The position numbers were made by a program, and so were the translations under genes. Positions 57,913 through 64,000 of a stretch of DNA of 64,000 nt are shown piece by piece; within the stretch, counting starts at the first letter, position 1, and every line of letters begins with the position of its first letter. The stretch spans positions 699,978 to 763,977 of the forward strand of contig JAESIW010000207.1 of assembly GCA_016802295.1 (NCBI GenBank), read 5' to 3'. This DNA is from Brachionus rotundiformis (taxonomy: Eukaryota; Rotifera; Eurotatoria; Ploima; Brachionidae). The notes under the pieces were generated by a model. The model had not been told where the DNA came from. It was given only the letters and a program-made list of their open reading frames with translations, and made no database searches.

Positions 57913-59052
57913 CCGTAATTCCGTGTTGGGGAACGCGTGCATTAATACCCAAAGTCATATGTGAAGTGCATGCACAGACATTAACCCCTTCCATGTTAGA
58001 AAAATACTATTAAAGTTTCGACGCACTACATGTGCAACTTTGGGTATTAACGTGTGATACTAATAAAAAAACCAAGTTTAAATGTCGAGATAATAATCAA
58101 AAAATCTTTTTTAGAGCAACACTTTTATTTGAAATTTTTTGAAATATGAGAATGATCAAATGGAAACATCCGACACGCCAATCACACCACTCAAAAGCAA
58201 CCAAAAACGAGAACAAGATTCAATTTAGAATTTTATCGTGAATCCACTAATACAGACGCCAATACTTCTCTTCTCTTGTATCCATTCGTGCAATTGATTT
58301 TCCATCAATGGATAATAAGATTTATCTTTACTTGATCTAACGCGATAATTTGATCGCTTCAACTTCATGTTTCTAATTTTTGTTTCAACTCTTATCCATC
58401 GGCTTAAAATTCTTCGGTCTATTTCAAACTTTCTAGCGCATTGGTTTATGCTATGGCCACTGGAATGATAATTGATCACTTTGAGCTTGAATTCTAAATT
58501 GAATCTTGTTCTCGTTTTTGGTTGCTTTTGAGTGGTGTGATTGGCGTGTCGGATGTTTCCATTTGAACATTCTCATCAGCTTCAAAATCCATTTCTTCTA
58601 ACTTGCTTTAATAAAAAAAACTTATAGTCATTTAAAGAGATGCGTCTTTGTTTGAAAAAGAAAAAAAATATAGTATGATTTTCTAAATCTTTAAAAGAAA
58701 AGCTGCATTTATAACTAGATAAGCAAAAAAAAATTAATTTTAAATAATAAAAAACATTTTCATTATTTTATTTGAATGGTCGCACTAAAAGTTGAAATAT
58801 TCAAAATTATTTTTTTAATATTTCAAAAAATTTCAAATAAAAGTGTTGCTCTAAAAAAGATTTTTTGATTATTATCTCGACATTTAAACTTGGTTTTTTT
58901 ATTAGTATCACACGTTAATACCCAAAGTTGCACATGTAGTGCGTCGAACCTTTAATAGTATTTTTCTAACATGGAAGGGGTTAATGTCTGTGCATGCACT
59001 TCACATATGACTTTGGGTATTAATGCACGCGTTCCCCAACACGGAATTACGG
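57913..59052. mobile_element. 1140-bp foldback pogo/Tigger-like transposon derivative
   Basis: TA target duplications flank it (57911-57912 and 59053-59054). The outer 235 bases (57913-58147) are repeated inverted at 58818-59052 with about one mismatch. A second inner pair of 85 bases (58148-58232 and 58490-58574) is also inverted, again with about one mismatch. The right arm has 243 extra bases (58575-58817) between the two pairs. The 257-bp loop carries the transposase N-terminal region. The DDE catalytic domain is missing, so the element cannot move by itself. Confidence 0.88.
58225..58620 (-). pseudogene. Pogo/Tigger-type transposase N-terminus (HTH region)
   Basis: Reading leftwards from an ATG near 58594, the frame MDFEADENVQMETSDTPI continues to about 58515 and then shifts by one base in an A run. 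It resumes as RFNLEFKLKVINYHS and continues into the frame ending at 58225. That frame carries GHSINQCARKFEIDRRILSR and then NQLHEWIQEKRSIGVCIS, the CENP-B-like helix-turn-helix pattern of pogo/Tigger transposases. Translation stops within the loop edge, and no catalytic domain follows. Confidence 0.75.
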
Positions 59053-59239
59053 TAATGATAAAAATCGCTTAGAGTCAGAAATTTCACTAATATTAACAAG
59101 TTGAAAGTTATTATAATAAGAAATGAATGCTAGATTTTAACATTGGTTACTTTCCAATGGGGAAATGAAAAATTTTAAATTTAAAAAAACGAACTAAAAA
59201 CAGTCTTGATAGTATTTAAAATTAAAATAATTAAAGGGT

Positions 59240-59960
59240 CCATTGAAGGGCCCTTTTTGGTATCCGTGTATCTTTCATTCTGAGTACATGCCCAAGCCAT
59301 CGCAGCCTTTAGTTCTTAATGTATTGACCTAATGGCTCTGATTTTGTCATTCTGTATAAGTCACAATTCGACAATGTCTCAGGCCAGTGTATCCCGGGAA
59401 TCCTCCGCAGACTTCTAGTGTGGAAGGTTTTAAGGCTTTTTCTGTCAGATTCACTCGTCCCCCAAAATTCACTTCCGTACATCAGTGTTGCTTTTACTAC
59501 ACTGTTGTATAGTTAAAGTTTTGTATCCTTGCTGTAGCTTTTTGATTTTCATGCTAGTCGGAGTCTAGCAAAGAGTGTCTTTGCTTTACCAAGTCTATTC
59601 TTTTGCTTCTGTTTTAGATATAAGCACCAGATCATCTGCAAAGTCTAAATCATCAAGTTTTGCAGTTAATCCCCATTGAATACCTCTCGAAATAACAGTT
59701 GTTTTCTTGACATAGTCAATCAATATTAGGAATAGTGTCGGAGAGAGAACGCATCCTTGTCTGACTCCTGTACACACTTTGAAACTCTCGGATTTCCCTT
59801 TTTCCAGAATCACGCTAAACTAAATCGAATCGAAATTCTCGTAGAAGAGTTTTATCAAGTTAGCTATCTTCTGTGATATGCCATAAGATCTTAATATAGC
59901 CCACAATGTTTCTCTTCGTGTGCAATGAAGTTAGATACATGGGGCTATTCCATTCCAGAC
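59240..59960 (-). mobile_element. Decayed RTE-like LINE reverse transcriptase
   Basis: On the minus strand, in order: ETLWAILRSYGISQKIANLI, FYENFDSI, GVRQGCVLSPTLFLILIDY (about 59700-59770), LDDLDFADDLVLISK (about 59614-59660), ATLMYGSEFWG, SLRRIPGIHWPETLSNCDLY and RLRWLGHVLRMKDTRI (about 59255-59305). The FADD catalytic motif is intact, but stops and frameshifts break the frame. The 5' part is absent. Confidence 0.85.
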
Positions 59961-61372
59961 TATGTTCCCAAGAACTATTTTTGGCTAGTAATTGATTCTT
60001 TGATGTACTTTGATGCCCAAATTACATGGTTACTTGGCCTCTATTGATCTAAATATGTCTTAAGTAAGGAATTTTCGTTTTTTGTTAGTTTGTCCATAAC
60101 TTTGGTATTCAAGAATATTCAAATTTTAAACTTGACCAGACTCTGTAAATGATCAAGTATAAAATTCATTTATCTAATTTTGTGTTTTTATTAAAAAAAA
60201 ACAAATTGACACATAACGTCTAATTTATTTATATTTATATATTTATTTTTTTTATATTTTAAAAAAATTTGCATAAATTGTCATTTGAAATTATTTTTCT
60301 AAAGTTTTTTTCTTTAAAGTCTGACTTTCCGAAAAAATATACTTTTAATGAAAGAATTGTTTAGCATTAAAATCATCAATCGCTGCTTTAAGTTCTTTAA
60401 TTACTTTGTTAAATGTTCATTCATGATTCCCAAACCAACATTATTAAAATGGTCACAATGGTTTTATTTACTTTCATGCCATTAGACAAGCATGTATTAT
60501 TGTTTATATTTTTATATTCGGTTTAAAATCACCATTATAAATTTTAATTACTGTTACTTATAATTATTTATCTAGTTTGAGTTTTATTTTGGTTTTTAAT
60601 TTAAAAAATTTGGCCGAAAACTGTTTTGTAAATTATTAATCATAATTAAGCCAACTTTTTCGATTAAACTCTTTTAATTATTGTTTTAACTAATTCTCCA
60701 TTTCTTAATTCTTTTATAAAAGTTTAATAAACTTTAGAATTAAAAAAAATATACGGCTTTGAAAAAAAAATATTTTAAGAAAACATTAAAACTTCAAGAA
60801 ATCTCGATTTAATTTTCAAAACTTAATAATGGTTTTAGAAATTATAAACATGCCTAAATAATTAAATTTTACTAAAATAATTTACAAATAACATAATTTT
60901 AGACACCAAGTCGACCATCAATTTTTGCTGTTCTTTATATGTTTCTAAAGAATGTTTATTAAAATTTAAAAAACAATATTCTATTTTTAAGAATACTTTT
61001 AAAAATTCAGGTATAAAGAAAAATAAAGATTTCATGTTTGGAAAAATAAAATCCAAAAATAATTTGAATATCAAAACGTAACCATCTTTATTTTCGACAC
61101 AAAAATTACATTTTATAATAAACTTTTAAGTTTTTTAATTCTTTCTAAAATTTAATTGGAAGCTTTTAAACAAAAATATTATAAAAATATTTAATTTCGA
61201 AATAAAAATAAATATTTTTTTTTCTAATTCTATGATATATTTTTAGAATTATAAAAAAACAATAGAAGGATTAATAAATTTATTCAAAATATTTGGGCAA
61301 AAAAAAATAATCTCAAAAAATTTATTAAAAAACTTGTACAAATTTTGAATTACTAAAAAAATAAATATTAAT
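59961..61372. other. 1.4-kb gene-free AT-rich region
   Basis: Nothing supported. The 70-codon frame at 60862-61074 on the minus strand is Phe/Lys-rich and looks like chance A/T sequence. Confidence 0.5.
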
Positions 61373-62467
61373 TTAATTAGGCTCTTCATAACTTGGCCAG
61401 TTGGCTCTGGTCTCGACACCAAAATTTTTAGCCCACCAGTCTAAGTCGTTTTCCGGATCAATTAAGTTTACTTTTTGCAAAAAACTATCAAAAATCTCAT
61501 CTAGTCTTTCTTCGTTGTGAATTTGCATCAGTTCATGGCACCTGAGGAACATTTGTTTGAAAAAAAGGATTCTTTCTAGCTCAAAATTTTGCGTCTTTTC
61601 AAAAACCTCAGTCATTTTGGTAATATGTCTTGGCTTGTACAAATCCATTTCGGTCAGAGTATCATGGTACAAACGCTTTGCTTTTTCTTCTTCTTCTTTA
61701 GCTCTTTTAGTCTTTTCTTCCAATCTATTTCGTTGATCGAGTGTATACTTTGGATTTGACTCAGCCATGGCTAAATTTTTGCTACTTTGTTCCACAGTTT
61801 GGATGGCGTCGAAGTATTCTTTTTTGCATTTTTTCAATTTGTCACTTAGCTCTGCCCAGGACTTTTCCGCCACTTCAAACTCACTCTCAAACTCTTTGGT
61901 CTGCTTAAAATTGAAGAAATTCTTTTCATATCTTAACTTGAGCCAATCTTTAATCTTCTGGACAGGATCATTGATTATCTTTTTGCATAAATCTAAATGA
62001 ACATCAGCCAACTGGTTTCCAATGTCAAGTAAACCCCTCCATCCTTTCTTGGTCTCATCGCCTTCACTAGAATTTTTTTCCAAATAATTGTTCCATTTCT
62101 TGCTCCACTGCTTCAACGATTTGCTATAGTCCTCTTCTATTTTGGCCCTTTCGGACAACATGTCAGCCAATTTGTCGCCCAACGCAAATCCATTGTCACA
62201 TCGCTTGAGAGTGTACTTGTAGTTGCCAATGTCCCAAAAGCTGATGTGTTCTTCAGACGAGAATTGCCTCTCGACAAAATTGTGGCTCTCGTCCGGCGAA
62301 AAAGTGCTAAAGCTGGGAATTGGCTGTCCTGCAGCAGCTTGAGCATCGGCATTGGCCTCTTGAGACCTTCGAGGGGTCGACTTTTGGTTACCCTTTCGCG
62401 TTCGCTTGGAAATCTCCGAGCTGCGGCCTGATGCGCAGTTCAGAGTCTTAAAAAAAGCAAATGGCAT
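61373..62467 (-). CDS. PACSIN/syndapin-type F-BAR protein lacking SH3
   Basis: A single visible exon encodes 364 aa. The F-BAR domain runs from about residue 75 (SFWDIGNYKYTLKRCDNG) through ERAKIEEDYSKSLKQWSKKW, the coiled-coil helices with KTKRAKEEEEKAKRLYHDTL, and MTEVFEKTQNFELERILFFK. It closes with the family terminus WWAKNFGVETRANWPSYEEP. F-BAR dimers bind and bend membranes in endocytosis. Vertebrate PACSINs carry NPF motifs and an SH3 domain after this point; here a stop follows at once. The 70-residue N-terminal extension is Ser/Arg-rich. A TTTTTTTAAG acceptor-like site inside codons 5-7 means the true start may lie in an unseen upstream exon. Confidence 0.88.
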   Translation of the reverse strand: MPFAFFKTLNCASGRSSEISKRTRKGNQKSTPRRSQEANADAQAAAGQPIPSFSTFSPDESHNFVERQFSSEEHISFWDIGNYKYTLKRCDNGFALGDKLADMLSERAKIEEDYSKSLKQWSKKWNNYLEKNSSEGDETKKGWRGLLDIGNQLADVHLDLCKKIINDPVQKIKDWLKLRYEKNFFNFKQTKEFESEFEVAEKSWAELSDKLKKCKKEYFDAIQTVEQSSKNLAMAESNPKYTLDQRNRLEEKTKRAKEEEEKAKRLYHDTLTEMDLYKPRHITKMTEVFEKTQNFELERILFFKQMFLRCHELMQIHNEERLDEIFDSFLQKVNLIDPENDLDWWAKNFGVETRANWPSYEEPN

Positions 62468-64000
62468 CTAGGTAAAAAAGATATCTATTTGTCAATCACT
62501 TAATGACCAAATTTAACCAAGGTAAAAAATAAAAAATTTAATTTTATAACCAGTTAAAATGTTCAAATAAATTCAGACGCTTTTTTATATTAAAATGAGT
62601 ATTAATCATAGTTCTAATAAACAAGTTAATTTTTTTCATCTGAAGATTATAAGTATCTTAAATTAAAGAAAATACATAGGTAGAAAAAAGTATCATTATT
62701 TAGGTGAGAAGACTGCTAAACGAGCTAGAAGAACAATAGGAAAAATTTTAATTTTTATTAGAACAGATGCAAATGAGTAAGTTAAAAATGAATTTTTTAT
62801 AACCAGATTTGTGCTATTTTATACCAAGAGCTGTGATTAGTAATCGAAGATGTAATTTCCCAAGATAAAAATAGGCTAATTTTGAATGGATTGCCGAATT
62901 TATTAGAGAAACCATTTAATAAACCAACTAATAAATAATTTAATTCCAACTTTAGTCATTTTTAAATTTCAAGGTACAATTATTTTCAATTAATTTGTAA
63001 TTTATAGTTTTGTGTATTTACTTTTTAAATGTTGATTTTAATCTTTAATTTATTCAAGCTTTGGTAAAATGTATTTGCTTGGGTTTTCTAGCCGAATATA
63101 ATGAGAACTAAAAAAAACAACAGGGTTTTTAGAAATTACCTTTTTGAAATGTTGTTTATTTTAAATAAAGGGATTATTAATAAAATTAAAAATAATTAGA
63201 TTAAATGAGTAAAATTAATGTTTATTGTTTTAAATGGCATAAATTTTACTCTTTAATGTTTACTTAAGTTATTTAAATAGACTTATAATTGTTGATCGAA
63301 AATTTGTTTAGCTGATATTTTCATATAGAGCTCATTTAAAATAGATAAATTAAAAGGTTTTAATTACTGTAAAAAAAATGGTATTTTTCTAAAGCCAGGC
63401 TTTTTAATTGTTGAATCTAAATGTTGCAAGACATTTATAAAAATTAGATATTTCTTAATTTTATTCATTTATTTAGATTATCAATTTTTTCTCATTAAAA
63501 AAAAGATAAAAGATTGATTATAACAGTTCTAAAAGTTTTCAAATAACTATCTTTAAACGTAAAAAGATTCACGATGTAAGCCTACTTGATTATTCTTAAA
63601 GAATATTTCAGTTAGAATTTAAAATTACGAAATTTAAAAAAACTCATCTTTTTCTTCTAATCTAATTTGCTTTGTCTATATCCTTAAAAAAATATAAATG
63701 TATTTTCTTTAACAGGTGTATATGAAGATGTAATTAATTAATTTATCATTGATAAAAAAAATTGAAAAAAGCGACATTTATCTCAGTAGATTTTATATGC
63801 AGATTATATGAGAAAACCCAATTTTGAATGACGTGAAATTTAATAAATTATTTTTTTAATTTTTTATTTAAATAAAAATTTTAATTCATTTAATTTAATT
63901 CTTTCAAGTAATAAGGATATTTGATTTGTGTTTGATCAAATATTATATGTATAGCATTGGCAACTGAACCAAAACCAAATTTTAAGTTTATTTTCAGTTA
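62468..64000. other. Gene-free AT-rich right end
   Basis: No open frame with recognisable content. It may contain upstream exons or the promoter of the F-BAR gene. Confidence 0.5.

Noticed and set aside
1..64000. tRNA, rRNA, CRISPR arrays and bacterial operons
   Set aside because: No tRNA T-loop and anticodon arrangement, rRNA segment or spaced direct-repeat array was recognised by eye; gene structure is clearly eukaryotic. A tRNAscan or Infernal run would be decisive.

Overview
The window is metazoan nuclear DNA. It is very AT-rich. Most genes carry many short GT-AG introns of about 50-76 bp, with a few longer ones of 1.0-1.6 kb that hold transposon debris. Proteins match animal families across their length. 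The composition, tiny introns and gene set would suit a small lophotrochozoan or gnathiferan invertebrate, such as a monogonont rotifer. That placement is inference; no taxon marker was found. No tRNA, rRNA, CRISPR or prokaryotic operon was seen. Exon maps below were derived by hand and kept only where frame and splice phase close over the whole gene; exceptions are stated.

Layout, left to right. 3-1313 (+): 3' part of a WDR20-like WD40 gene. 1.8-3.1 kb: decayed CR1/jockey-like LINE. 4051-6224 (+): DNAJC11, 9 exons. 7120-9576 (+): TCERG1/CA150, one exon. 9.8-11.4 kb: decayed RTE-like LINE with two nested insertions. 12448-15772 (+): IQCE-like gene, 8 exons, with a stray copy of exon 2 in its long intron 3. 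16.95-17.4 kb: Tc1-like transposase relic. 18071-20719 (+): DCAF7/WDR68. 23758-27702 (+): EF-hand, coiled-coil and Rab large GTPase (CRACR2A/Rab46 type), 14 exons. 28265-28829 (+): GGACT, tail-to-tail with 28981-31492 (-): LRRC56.

31.5-39.0 kb has no genes: a perfect-TIR hairpin MITE, a LINE relic and a possible cis-regulatory tract. 39017-39865 (-): tristetraprolin-type CCCH zinc-finger gene with a recognisable promoter and an AU-rich element in its 3' UTR. 40.7-41.55 kb: degenerate tandem repeat. 44690-46547 (-): two tandem Ly6/uPAR-type GPI-anchored proteins. 49241-50455 (+): eIF4A3, intronless. 52339-53706 (+): secreted protein with FN2 and CAP domains. 54.03-54.49 kb: GC-rich insert. 55474-55923 (+): MIC19/CHCHD3-6. 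56.35-56.79 kb: MULE-like fragment. 57.9-59.05 kb: 1140-bp foldback pogo/Tigger-like element. 59.24-59.96 kb: LINE relic. 61373-62467 (-): F-BAR protein of PACSIN type without an SH3 domain.

The genes are independent eukaryotic units. Themes recur: mitochondrial inner-membrane organisation (DNAJC11, MIC19), cilia (IQCE, LRRC56), mRNA synthesis, processing and decay (TCERG1, eIF4A3, ZFP36-like), and WD40 scaffolds (WDR20, DCAF7). I see no basis to call this a functional cluster. I found no convincing new multi-gene system. The best leads are the foldback element, the IQCE exon copy, the ZFP36 self-regulation signature, and the FN2-CAP and SH3-less PACSIN architectures.
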